From Bacillota bacterium (GTDB taxonomy: Bacteria; Bacillota; Clostridia; UBA1381): 41,999 bases of DNA. Under the pieces are notes generated by a model. It was not told the DNA's origin. It worked only from the letters and a program-made list of their open reading frames with translations, and did no database searches. The position numbers and the translations under genes are program-made. Location of the stretch: positions 1-41,999 of the forward strand of contig JAQXIJ010000002.1 in the NCBI GenBank assembly GCA_029007725.1, written 5' to 3'. This document shows positions 1-7,130 of the stretch, in pieces; positions within the stretch are counted from its first letter, which is position 1, and every line of letters begins with the position of its first letter.

Positions 1-420
<420 letters not shown>

Positions 421-636
421 ATTGGCTATATTCACGCTTTCGCGCTTATATACTTCTTTATCAGAACTTGTTAGCTCTAACTTTGTACTTTTCAAGTACC
501 ACTGACTTTAAATTTCGTTTCCGAATTTCTGTCATAAAAAAACTCATAGTTTTCTTTAGTAGATTTCTCTACTGACAAGAACTCTGCACTGTTTATTTTT
601 CAATGTTCAACCGCTGCCTCAAGCGACAGCTTATTT

Positions 637-665
637 ATATTACCACATCCAAACGTGTTTGTCAA
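637..665 (-). promoter_or_regulatory. rrn promoter, proximal (P2)
   Basis: On the minus strand there is TTGACA (-35, 660-665), a 17-base spacer and TAATAT (-10, 637-642). It lies about 215 bases upstream of the mature 16S 5' end, with an A-rich UP-like stretch just upstream. The leader between the promoter and 16S (421-630) carries no gene. Confidence 0.85.
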
Positions 666-774
666 TACCTTTTTTTATCTTTTTTCGATTTTTTTAATTC
701 CGGTATCGCCCGCTCGTTTGGACAGCTTGTTCATTTTACTACCTTTTTCTCCTTTTGTCAATACCTTTTTTTAT
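658..774. repeat. 21-bp direct repeat at the tandem rrn promoters
   Basis: The same 21 bases (TTTGTCAATACC followed by seven T, then AT) occur at 658-678 and 754-774. Read on the minus strand, each copy is an A-tract UP-like element joined to the -35 box of one rrn promoter. The repeat therefore looks like duplication of the promoter upstream module. Confidence 0.85.
733..761 (-). promoter_or_regulatory. rrn promoter, distal (P1)
   Basis: This is a second sigma-A type promoter on the minus strand: TTGACA (756-761), a 17-base spacer and TAAAAT (733-738). It lies 96 bases upstream of P2 and shares the same A-rich upstream block. Tandem promoters are normal for rRNA operons. Confidence 0.82.
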
Positions 775-838
775 TTTTTTATATTATAAAAAGTTTTACA
801 ATATGTGCGAAAGTCAAAAACCCTCAAGCAGTACCACC

Positions 839-866
839 TGTGCGAGAGGCAGCTGCCTCTCGCACA
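839..866. repeat. 28-bp perfect palindrome (terminator-like)
   Basis: Positions 839-866 form a perfect inverted repeat centred on AGCT, with arms starting TGTGCGAGAGGC. On the plus strand it is followed by ATTATTTTTT, so it would act as a rho-independent terminator for rightward transcripts. No rightward gene lies upstream. It sits at the junction between the rrn promoter region and the decayed mobile element, and could be an element boundary or a leftover terminator. Confidence 0.7.
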
Positions 867-899
867 TTATTTTTTGCCAAAAAAAAGGAAAGGAGGACA

Positions 900-1163
900 A
901 CCTTATTACTTGCAGATATTTTTCCTACGGGGGACAGGAAACACTTTGAGGAACAGTACAACTCAGGTGCAGCCCTGCCAGATATTGCGGACACACTTGG
1001 CGTGCATATCAGCACCATCTACCGATAACTTAACCGAGGCGGCACGGTCGAAATTGATGCCAATGGGCGTGCCGGATATTATGTAGAGCTCGCACAAAAA
1101 AATATGCTGGAAAGCCTTAAAAGGCGAGGCAAAAGACAAGGAGACACAAAACAAAATGAATGA
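900..1163 (+). pseudogene. small helix-turn-helix protein, disrupted by an internal stop
   Basis: One frame reads TGDRKHFEEQYNSGAA, then an HTH (LPDIADTLGVHISTIYR), then a stop codon (TAA 1026-1028) where a Glu codon is expected. It continues in the same frame through LNRGGTVEIDANGRAGY and LESLKRRGKR to a real stop at 1161-1163. Such short IS30-type HTH proteins are common in clostridial prophages and integrative elements. A strong GGAGG lies near 890, but the start codon is no longer clear. The end overlaps the next start by 8 bases, which suggests an old operon. Confidence 0.7.
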
Positions 1164-1825
1164 GTTGCAATCATTCATTAATGCGGAGTTTGGCGAGATA
1201 CGCTCAATTACTATTGAAAATATCCACTATTTTGTTGGCAGAGATGTTGCAAGCATTTTGGGCTATTCCAACACAAGGGATACCTTGGCAAAGCGGGTTT
1301 ACAGTGAGGACAAACTCACAAGGAAAGCGGTTTATACATTTTGATACTTACAAGCAAGCTGCCATCCGCAAAAGAGTTTAAGCGTTGGGTTACATCAAGT
1401 GTTTTGCCTATGATACGCAAAACCGGTGTTTATTCTGTCGGTATGGTTTTGAAAAACGATGACACCGTTGCACCGATGCGGTTGCTTTCCCTGGATGATT
1501 ATTTATCTGCCGCTCGATTGATAGCAACCTGCAAGAGTGAACGCCTGGGAATTGTGCTTGCCCTGCTTTCAAAAGGCAGCCGGGGTATTCCGCAGATTGC
1601 ATCCGCACACCTTTAAGACAGGACACATCGGATATTGCCGAAAGAATTACACGAGTGAGATCAAAAACAGGCATAAACCTACAAGAGCTCGGAAAAGAAC
1701 TTGGTATAAGTGTTGAGGGTTTGCGTTCTCACGAAACCAGGCGGCGTTTTCCAAAGCAAGACAGGTACACCTTCATCGTAATGCTGTTAAACAACCTTGA
1801 GGAAACAGCCGAAAAGGATGATAGC
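1156..1825 (+). pseudogene. BRO/antirepressor-type phage protein, frameshifted and internally deleted
   Basis: The ATG at 1156 opens a BRO N-terminal domain (IHYFVGRDVASILGYSN, then LAKRVYSEDK) that stops at 1344. The family's next block (SKLPSAKEFKRWVTSSVLP, then MIRKTG) follows in another frame from about 1341, and the segment normally between them is missing, so an internal deletion is likely. A second shift near 1590 joins to DIAERITRVRSKTGINLQEL and LGISVEGLRSHETRRRFPK. That last part resembles the C-terminal region of phage antirepressors. The gene is dead as it stands. In phages these proteins counter the repressor or are DNA-binding. Confidence 0.72.
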
Positions 1826-1983
1826 GAACAATACCCTACGAACAAAAAAGAGCCAAAGAGCGTGAGCTTGCGGCTATGCGGAAACGCCGAATACAAAGAC
1901 GTAATAACTGCATTGCTTGGCTCATTCTTATTGGCGGTGTGCTTGTTATATTTGCTCTCGTACGCTGTTTGGGTGGCACCTAA
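1825..1983 (+). pseudogene. small membrane protein remnant
   Basis: One frame gives a basic stretch (KRAKERELAAMRKRRIQRR) followed by a single hydrophobic segment (CIAWLILIGGVLVIFALV) and a stop at 1981. A stop immediately precedes the frame and no good start codon or ribosome site is visible, so the 5' end is probably lost. The arrangement suggests a small single-pass protein carried between phage or element genes. I do not recognise a function. Confidence 0.45.
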
Positions 1984-1989
1984 CGAGCC

Positions 1990-2528
1990 ACGCACAAAAA
2001 AGACAAGCTACACCTACAATCACAGTGTATCCTTATATTAAGGATTGTAACGAGCAACCAACCTCAAAGGTACTTGATCTTACAAATGCAACCAAAACTG
2101 CAAAGGGCGTGCCGGAATTGTCGCTTGATTACGATCTACAAATGGCTATGTATGATAGCTGCCAAAAGTATGATGTACCCTTTGTGTTGGCACTTGACGT
2201 GGCAGAAAAGGAAAGGAAAGCGGCTTTAACCTGTATGCAGCGAGCAAGACAGACGATCACGGCATTATTGCAAATTAACCGCTGCAATTTTGAGTACCTA
2301 CGCAACAAGGAAATTTATCCCCTTACTTAAGAGGGCAACATTGAGACAGGCATAATGTTCCTCGGTGAAAATTTAACCCTTTACAGAGATTAGGAGCTCG
2401 CAGTTATGGCTTATAACTGCGGCCGCACTGGAGCCAAAAGACTTTGGGACGCCGGTACATACAGCACAGCATACTCAAGAGCTGTTATGGAGCTATACAA
2501 AAAAATGGCTCGGTATGCTGGAGGATAA
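1990..2528 (+). pseudogene. lytic transglycosylase (SLT family), frameshifted
   Basis: Pieces match a small SLT-type transglycosylase: VPELSLDYDLQMAMYDSC with KYDVPFVLALDVAEKE. A shifted frame then gives ESGFNLYAASKTDDHGI (around 2217-2270), which returns to the first frame at LQINRCNFEYL. In-frame stops at 2328 and 2391 interrupt the part before ELAVMAYNCGRTGAKRLWDAG. The conserved catalytic Glu (ETES-like), LQIN and MAYNCG motifs are all recognisable, but need two frameshifts and two stop readthroughs. In phages or conjugative elements such enzymes open the cell wall locally. Confidence 0.75.
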
Positions 2529-2531
2529 ATA

Positions 2532-2621
2532 ATGGCTTATTATAATAATTGCCCGGATTGTGGTGCAAACCTTGATCCCGGCGAAAAATGAGACTGTCAA
2601 ACAAATAAAAATTATATATAG
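2532..2621 (+). pseudogene. zinc-ribbon mini-protein with a Cys codon turned to stop
   Basis: The ATG at 2532 gives MAYYNNCPDCGANLDPGEK, then TGA, then DCQTNKNYI and a stop. The TGA sits where the second CxC pair of a zinc ribbon would begin (GEKCDC expected), so a TGC or TGT codon has probably mutated. The ATG is 3 bases after the transglycosylase stop, fitting a former operon. Confidence 0.6.
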
Positions 2622-2792
2622 GTGATTGTAAAATTGAGTTATTGCAGCAAGGTATAAATCGGCTTTGATAGTAAGTGTGTTGTGTGTTCTTATGCAATCG
2701 AAATGCTGTATAAGGAACACAGGGGCAAAAAACAAAACCTCGCTACACATATACTTATGTTGACGGACGATGTTATTATTTTTGCAGCATAA
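2622..2792 (+). pseudogene. small Cys-containing protein remnant
   Basis: A GTG at 2622 behind AGGTG is followed by an in-frame stop at 2655. From 2658 the frame reads IGFDSKCVVCSYAIEMLYKE, then HRGKKQNLATHI and LMLTDDVIIFAA, and stops at 2790. A frame change near 2645 gives ELLQQG before GFDSKC, so a frameshift is likely. The CxxC could bind metal. I do not recognise the family. Confidence 0.4.
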
Positions 2793-2794
2793 AA

Positions 2795-3191
2795 AGCACA
2801 ATGCAAAAGCCGCAGACAAATCTATTGAGGAGTTTATGCTTACACGCCTCGGCTTGCATATCAAGCCAAACCACAATATTAAACGGACGGAAAAAAGCCT
2901 CCGGATATGATGGGATTTGTGGTCATCAAAGATCAAACCACAATAAGATCCCGCACCTTTGTACGAGCTCGTCGTGCCCTTTTGAGAGCGTGGCGCCGTA
3001 TGTTAGCATGGTTGCCCATATATCTGCAAAATGCCCGGAGGATCGTTTCTTAACGTGGGTATTTTAAGCACAAAAACTCACAACATATTGCAAAGGCGTT
3101 GCACCTTAAATCCATGCATCGTGCGGCAAGAAAAGTAATAAGCAAATTTGTGAAAGGAGCATACGACAATAGTAACGAAAGCGTATTTTAA
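2795..3191 (+). pseudogene. C-terminal remnant of a phage-type reverse transcriptase (tentative)
   Basis: The frame reads KSIEEFMLTRLGLHIKPN and shifts near 2895 to PDMMGFVVIKDQTTIRSRTF and VRARRALLRAWRRM. After an in-frame stop near 3050 it continues FKHKNSQHIAKALHLKSMHR and ARKVISKFVKG. The pattern 'LGL-IKPN ... DMMGF ... TTIR-R-F-R-RRA ... Y-G-FKHTNS' resembles the region after the palm domain in clostridial prophage reverse transcriptases. The catalytic palm with its YxDD box is absent. The assignment rests on remembered family pattern and needs a profile search. Confidence 0.45.
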
Positions 3192-3415
3192 ACGGCTCTA
3201 TACCAAGTATATAAACGATAAGACCAATCAGGCGGTTGCAAAAAACGTTGTGCAGGCTGTTGAGTAGATTTATAAGGATATGCACTGTGAGGAAAAGCTC
3301 AACAAAGCCCTTGAGGCGGCATCGGAAATGCTTGCAGAAAAAGGTAATTACCATTACTGATCTTGAGATGCGTATGCTGATCGAGGCGGCGCTTGCCGAA
3401 TTTAACAAATTGTAA
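3172..3415 (+). pseudogene. phage holin, LLH family, broken
   Basis: One frame reads VTKAYFKRLYTKYINDKTNQ, AVAKNVVQAVE, a stop, then IYKDMHCEEKLNKALEAASE and MLAEKG. A shift follows to ITDLEMRMLIEAALAEFNKL and the stop at 3413. The C-terminal block (EKL-KAL--ASEMLAEKG then TDLEMRMLIEAALAEFN) is characteristic of LLH holins, which make membrane holes that release phage lysins. The N-terminal membrane segment is missing. It follows the transglycosylase in a likely former lysis region. Confidence 0.65.
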
Positions 3416-3603
3416 TACCAAACAACCGCAGTATAAAAGCCTTTTACACCCTTTTCTTATAATCTTAAATTTTTATGTATAGAGGGTAAAACAGGGATCA
3501 CAGAGAGGAATTTTACCGCACACCTGCCTTTTTGTACGCAAGTACGCATACAATGTAAGAAAGCACATGGAGAGCCGCAAAGCTTTCTAGGTGCTATTTC
3601 ATT
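3416..3603. other. non-coding stretch in the decayed element
   Basis: I see no open frame, RNA motif or clear repeat here. It separates the holin remnant from a small minus-strand ORF and looks like scrambled element DNA. Confidence 0.4.
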
Positions 3604-3804
3604 TTATTGGTTGTTTTCATATTTATCAATATATGCTTTTACCTTTTCGATTAAAGCATAGTACTCATCCATAAACATAAATGTGAGCTCTGCTTTTTCA
3701 AGCTCCATAAGCATTTTTATATAGCGGTTTAGTTTGCCCTTGTCTGTTTTCAAAGCATACGCTTTATAAATGCCGTCCGTTTCATAATCGTGCAGTACAC
3801 GCAC
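3604..3804 (-). CDS. small hypothetical protein, possibly 5'-truncated
   Basis: A 66-residue frame starts at GTG (3804) with MRVLHDYETDGIYKAYALKT, ends with EKVKAYIDKYENNQ, and is charged and mostly helical. It is the only unbroken frame of this size in the 900-5000 block, and the composition looks like real protein. No convincing ribosome site precedes the GTG, and the plus-strand fragment of another gene begins within it. The 5' end may therefore have been cut by a rearrangement. No function is recognised. Confidence 0.4.
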   Translation of the reverse strand: MRVLHDYETDGIYKAYALKTDKGKLNRYIKMLMELEKAELTFMFMDEYYALIEKVKAYIDKYENNQ

Positions 3805-3947
3805 CTTGTTTCACCACTACCGATCAGGATATTATTGACAAGTTGGAAAGCGTACCGAGCAAAGCCGGTTATATTAAAAGCCTTATCCGTACTGACATAG
3901 CCGCAAGTACACGAAAGCAAACAGAATACATACCCGTAGGCAGCACA
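3788..3947 (+). pseudogene. 3' fragment of a small plasmid/element DNA-binding-type protein
   Basis: The frame reads TTTDQDIIDKLESVPSKAGY then IKSLIRTDIAAS, without a start codon. 'DQDII-KL-S--SK-GYIK-LIR-DI' matches the C-terminal half of short ribbon-helix-helix type proteins found on integrative elements. It runs straight into the transposase frame with no stop between them, which suggests that the IS or a deletion joined the two. Confidence 0.4.
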
Positions 3948-4991
3948 ATGAGGCATTATAAAACACTTACTTGGAATGATAGATTACAAATAGAGACTTG
4001 GCTGCGTGTGAAAACGCCCATAAAAATTATAGCCGAGCAGTTGGGCGTGCACATCAGTACCATATACCGTGAGATCAAGCGTGGTGAATACTAACACCTT
4101 AACACCGACTGGACAACGGGAAAACGGTACAACCTCGAAATATCCGAGCAGAAAAAGCAGGAATTTTTAAGGGCAAAAGGCAGAGATCTTAAGATCGGCA
4201 ATAATATGGAGTACGCTGATTATCTGGAGTACAAGGTTGCTGTTGATAATAAGCCCCTGGTGCTATCCTCGGCGAAATAAAGCGTAAGGGCTTAAAATTC
4301 AATACATCTATTTCAAAAACTACCTTTTACAGATATGAAAGCGGTGTTTTCCTCACCATAACCAATAAGAGCCTGCCGGTTAAAAGGAATAAAACCGAGC
4401 ACAAATATGATAAGATGCAACGAGCTAAACGCCCGCCAAAGGGTGATGGCATAGAAAAACCCCAGAGGAAAATTCCGAGCGTGTAACCTTTGGGCATTGG
4501 GATATGGATTGTGTGTAGGGCAAAAAGGGTACCAAGAAAACCCTCCTTGTACTTACTGAACGCAAAACCCGCAACGAGATCATCCGCATTATGCAGAACA
4601 AAACCGCCGCCAGCCTTGTTAAGGCTCTTAACGCACTTGAACGGGAACACGGTCCGGAGCTGTTTGCCCAGGTGCTCCGACCATTACCGTTGACAATGGC
4701 TCCGAGTTTTCCGACTTTACCGGAATTGAACAAAGCTACATTCTTTCTGGATGCAATCGCACCAAGTTATACTTTTGACACCCATACAGCTCGTACGAGC
4801 GTGGATCCAATGAAAACCAAAACAAAATGGTACGCCGCCATTACACCAAAGGTTATGATTTCACCAACACAACACCCACCGAAATACGCAAACTTGAAAA
4901 ATGGATCAATAACTACCCACGGGAAATTTTTGATTATTATACCTCTGCTGACCTGTACGAGGCCTGCCTTAACAGCCTTATGATCGTGTAA
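3948..4991 (+). mobile_element. IS30-family transposase, degenerate
   Basis: The ATG at 3948 gives MRHYKTLTWNDRLQIETWL, then the IS30 HTH (IKIIAEQLGVHISTIYREIKR), and a stop at 4092. Downstream pieces in changing frames are HLNTDWTTGKRYNLEISEQK, then LPVKRNKTEHKYDKMQRAKR with PPKGDGIEK. The DDE core follows as FGHWDMDCV (then a stop), KKTLLVLTERKTRNEIIRIM, TVDNGSEF, PYSSYERGSNENQN, and finally WINNYPREIFDYYTSADLYE with a stop at 4989. The three catalytic acids are still visible in WDMD, VDNGSEF and NEN. At least three shifts and several stops make it inactive. I could not identify terminal inverted repeats with confidence. Confidence 0.82.
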
Positions 4992-5064
4992 TTGCACAAC
5001 AAAAAGACTATTTCTTTGTGCACTTTTCACAAACTTTGCAGATTTTCGTATTTTTTCGCAGAAA

Positions 5065-5550
5065 CTACTTGACTTTACAATTTTTTTGAGATTTTTTGAA
5101 AAAATGTGCCATCACTGCTCGAAAAAACGCAATTTTTTCATTTATATTTTGCCTTCTCACTTGCCTTACACAATACTTTCTGTACTTTTTGTCATTACAC
5201 GAAACATATTCCTTTTCGCGGTAAAAGCCTTCAACCAAAGCCAGAATATCTTCATTTTTGACACCGCTCTCACGATTGCACTGATTATCACCGCGCATAA
5301 TATATCCCTTTTTCCCCACTCCGATCACTCTGTGTATCACAAACTGACCGTTTTTTCTTCTGTAGAGAGGCAAATCATATTTTTTCAGTTTCACCGGAGC
5401 CTTTACAAGAACGACCGTATCCTTTCCTTCACGAATCATAGGAAGCATACTCCTTCCTTTAGGTCCGAAACGTACTTTTTTCCCAAGTGCAATCTGCTCA
5501 TGCATAAAGGGCCACATATCCGCAAGACGCACTTCGTTTACATTACTCAT
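5065..5550 (-). CDS. S24/S26-family (signal peptidase-like) peptidase
   Basis: This 161-residue protein carries the Ser box GRSMLPMIREGKDTVVL (about residues 32-48), then LPLYRRKNGQFVIHRVIG and YIMRGDNQCN. The order is that of S24/S26 serine peptidases, with Ser as nucleophile. No N-terminal membrane anchor is visible, so it is not a standard signal peptidase I. The C-terminal 45 residues are strongly basic. It overlaps the upstream PqqD-like gene by 8 bases, so the two are co-translated. Peptidases next to PqqD/RRE proteins can process modified peptides, but no precursor peptide is seen here. Confidence 0.75.
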   Translation of the reverse strand: MSNVNEVRLADMWPFMHEQIALGKKVRFGPKGRSMLPMIREGKDTVVLVKAPVKLKKYDLPLYRRKNGQFVIHRVIGVGKKGYIMRGDNQCNRESGVKNEDILALVEGFYREKEYVSCNDKKYRKYCVRQVRRQNINEKIAFFRAVMAHFFKKSQKNCKVK

Positions 5551-5845
5551 TAATTACCAACAGCTTTCCTTCGTCAAGTTTTTTAAGAAAATTTACTATA
5601 TCCTCTTTTGCAGTTTCCTCGTCAACGTCATATTCCGCCATAACATTTGACAAAAGCTGTTCCATCGTAGTGCCCAATTCAAGTATTTTCCACAGAAAAA
5701 CTCCCACTTCATTATTTATTGTAATGAGCCCGTTAAAGTCAATAGATTCGTCTTCAACTCCGATTACAAGATAATTGCCGGCAACTTTCCGCAAAATAAA
5801 GCCGTCTTTAATTTTAATCGAATCTGTTTTTTTCACAATTTTCAT
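5543..5845 (-). CDS. PqqD-family (RRE-like) protein
   Basis: At 100 residues this is the usual length for PqqD domains. It begins MKIVKKTDSIKIKDGFILRK and has the typical INNEVGVFLWKILELGTT, LLSNVMAEYDVDEETAKEDI and NFLKKLDEGKLL stretches. PqqD folds bind leader peptides and deliver them to modifying enzymes such as radical SAM proteins. AAAGGTGG precedes the ATG. It lies 19 bases after the TM1266-type gene and overlaps the peptidase gene. No radical SAM enzyme or transporter lies nearby, so the substrate is unknown. Confidence 0.8.
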   Translation of the reverse strand: MKIVKKTDSIKIKDGFILRKVAGNYLVIGVEDESIDFNGLITINNEVGVFLWKILELGTTMEQLLSNVMAEYDVDEETAKEDIVNFLKKLDEGKLLVINE

Positions 5846-5864
5846 ATTATACCACCTTTACATA

Positions 5865-6110
5865 TTATTTGAAAAAAATTTTTTCAACAGTAACTCCGTC
5901 AAGACGTGCTATTTCGTCCGACATTTTTTCGATAACCGATTTCGGTGCATCGATAATAATGCTCAAAACAGAAACCTCTCTCTCATTAAGCGGAATTCCC
6001 TGCCTGCACAAAATATCCTCTCCGTAATTATGCAGCACCGCATTCATTTCATCTACAGAGCGAAATTGTTCTACCTTAATACCCACTATTCCAATCACAT
6101 TATTTTCCAT
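5865..6110 (-). CDS. TM1266-type iron-only hydrogenase system putative regulator
   Basis: This 81-residue ACT-like protein reads NVIGIVGIKVEQFRSVDEMN, VLHNYGEDILCRQGIPL, SVLSIIIDAPKSVIEKMSDE and IARLDGVTVEKI. That pattern matches the TM1266 family of small proteins found near [FeFe]-hydrogenase maturation genes. GGGAGATG precedes the ATG. Here it leads an operon with PqqD and a peptidase, and no hydrogenase genes are present in the window. The family name is well supported, but the function is only putative. Confidence 0.78.
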   Translation of the reverse strand: MENNVIGIVGIKVEQFRSVDEMNAVLHNYGEDILCRQGIPLNEREVSVLSIIIDAPKSVIEKMSDEIARLDGVTVEKIFFK

Positions 6111-6192
6111 ATAGTCATCTCCCTAATTTAATATATTTGTAATATATTTCTCTACAACAAAAAATTACAGATATATTATATGTGGTTTAGTT

Positions 6193-6221
6193 ATTATAAC
6201 ATACATAAAAATATAATTCAA
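6193..6221 (-). promoter_or_regulatory. promoter of the TM1266-PqqD-peptidase operon
   Basis: On the minus strand: TTGAAT (6216-6221), a 17-base spacer, and TATAAT (6193-6198). It lies 83 bases upstream of the first start codon and is divergent from the ruvX promoter. Confidence 0.75.
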
Positions 6222-6250
6222 CAAAAAAGAGATTGTTGGCAATAAAAATT

Positions 6251-6279
6251 TTGACTTTTTGTATATATTATGTTATTAT
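6251..6279 (+). promoter_or_regulatory. ruvX promoter
   Basis: TTGACT (6251-6256), a 17-base spacer, TATTAT (6274-6279), and the ATG at 6302. The leader is short. Confidence 0.75.
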
Positions 6280-6301
6280 CCTATAGTAAAGGAGCAATAC
6301 T

Positions 6302-6715
6302 ATGAGAATACTTGGAATTGATTTTGGTGACGCACGTGTGGGAATTGCCGTAAGCGACATTATGTGTTGGACGGCACAGGGTGTAAAAACCATCCCAAAC
6401 CGCGGTATTAACAATCTGATATCTGACATTGCAAAGGTACTTGACGAGTACAAGCCTGAAAAAATTGTTATAGGCATCCCTAAAAACATGGATGGTTCTC
6501 TCGGCTTCCGCGCATATGCAACAAAAGAATTTGCCAAAGACCTGAAAACCGTATACGGCGGTGAAATAATTTTTTGGGACGAGCGGCTGACGACAGTCGG
6601 CGCGACACGCTTTTTAAACGAAACCAACACACGCGGTAAAGCGCGCAAAAAGGTGCTCGACACGGTTTCTGCCTGTCTTATACTTGAAGGTTATCTGAAC
6701 AGTTTAAAAAATTAG
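6302..6715 (+). CDS. ruvX: putative pre-16S rRNA nuclease / Holliday junction resolvase-like YqgF
   Basis: The 137 residues are typical of YqgF/RuvX. The RNase H-like fold is shown by MRILGIDFGDARVGIAVSD (first catalytic Asp), IVIGIPKNMDGSLG and IIFWDERLTTVGATRFLNE, with the conserved Asp near the C terminus in KKVLDTVSACLILEGYL. The family matures the 5' end of 16S rRNA and was earlier proposed to resolve Holliday junctions. AAAGGAG lies upstream of the ATG. The DUF1292 gene follows, an arrangement common in Firmicutes. Confidence 0.95.
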   Translation: MRILGIDFGDARVGIAVSDIMCWTAQGVKTIPNRGINNLISDIAKVLDEYKPEKIVIGIPKNMDGSLGFRAYATKEFAKDLKTVYGGEIIFWDERLTTVGATRFLNETNTRGKARKKVLDTVSACLILEGYLNSLKN

Positions 6716-6744
6716 TTGACAATATTTGTTTAATATATTACAAT
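6716..6744 (+). promoter_or_regulatory. promoter of the DUF1292 gene
   Basis: TTGACA (6716-6721) begins directly after the ruvX stop codon. A 17-base spacer and TACAAT (6739-6744) follow, so the DUF1292 gene can be transcribed independently of ruvX. Confidence 0.75.
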
Positions 6745-6803
6745 TATTAAGACACATATTAATTGTCACAGGTGAAATACTAACTGCATATAAGGAGAAT
6801 GAC

Positions 6804-7070
6804 ATGGAAGACAATATTATTATTTTAGAGGACGAAAACGGCAACCCGATTGAGTTTTTACCGCTCAGTGTATATGAATTCAAAGACAAAATATACTGTG
6901 CGCTTACAGAAGTCACAGAGGACGGTGAAGAGGAATCGGACGAGGTTGTCATCATGCGCATTGAGGGTGAAGGCGATGATGCCGAGTTGCATATGGTTGA
7001 GGACGAAAAAGAGCTTGAAGCGGCATTTGATGAATTTGTACGTATAGATAGTGAAGCGTCAGAAGAATAA
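6804..7070 (+). CDS. DUF1292 family protein (YrzB-like)
   Basis: This is an 88-residue, very acidic protein. The ATG at 6804 is chosen because AAGGAG lies 8 bases upstream; the longer frame upstream would pass through the promoter region. It has the DUF1292 pattern IIILEDENGNPIEFLPLSVY, with YCALTEV and ESDEVVIMRIEGEG, then ELEAAFDEF. The family is widespread next to ruvX in Firmicutes, and its biochemical role is unknown. Confidence 0.88.
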   Translation: MEDNIIILEDENGNPIEFLPLSVYEFKDKIYCALTEVTEDGEEESDEVVIMRIEGEGDDAELHMVEDEKELEAAFDEFVRIDSEASEE

Positions 7071-7095
7071 TTTTTTAATTTTTTTCAAAAAACTA

Positions 7096-7124
7096 TTGTC
7101 ATATGCCTTGGTATGTGGTAATAT
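7096..7124 (+). promoter_or_regulatory. promoter of 6S RNA
   Basis: TTGTCA (7096-7101), a 17-base spacer, and TAATAT (7119-7124). This predicts a transcription start near 7131, just before the 5' strand of the long closing stem. Confidence 0.75.
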
Positions 7125-7130
7125 ATTTAC

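Noticed and set aside
603-1028. A 141-codon plus-strand frame across the rrn promoter region.
   Set aside because: Its first two thirds are low-complexity Phe-rich translation of the promoter A/T tracts. Only the last part is a true remnant of an HTH protein.
2745-2792. A YVDD-like reading (possible reverse transcriptase active site) around 2755-2785.
   Set aside because: The TDDVIIFA residues fall in one continuous frame (2658-2792) of a different small Cys-containing protein that ends naturally just after. The YVDD reading needs a frame change exactly inside the motif.
4327-4733. Minus-strand frames of about 100 codons inside the IS30 remnant.
   Set aside because: The plus strand carries recognisable transposase motifs through the whole stretch, so these are shadows.
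4990-5020. A short inverted repeat (TGCACAA and TTGTGCA) after the transposase as an IS end.
   Set aside because: Only 7 bases pair and no partner copy was found at the left end, so it cannot be called a terminal repeat.
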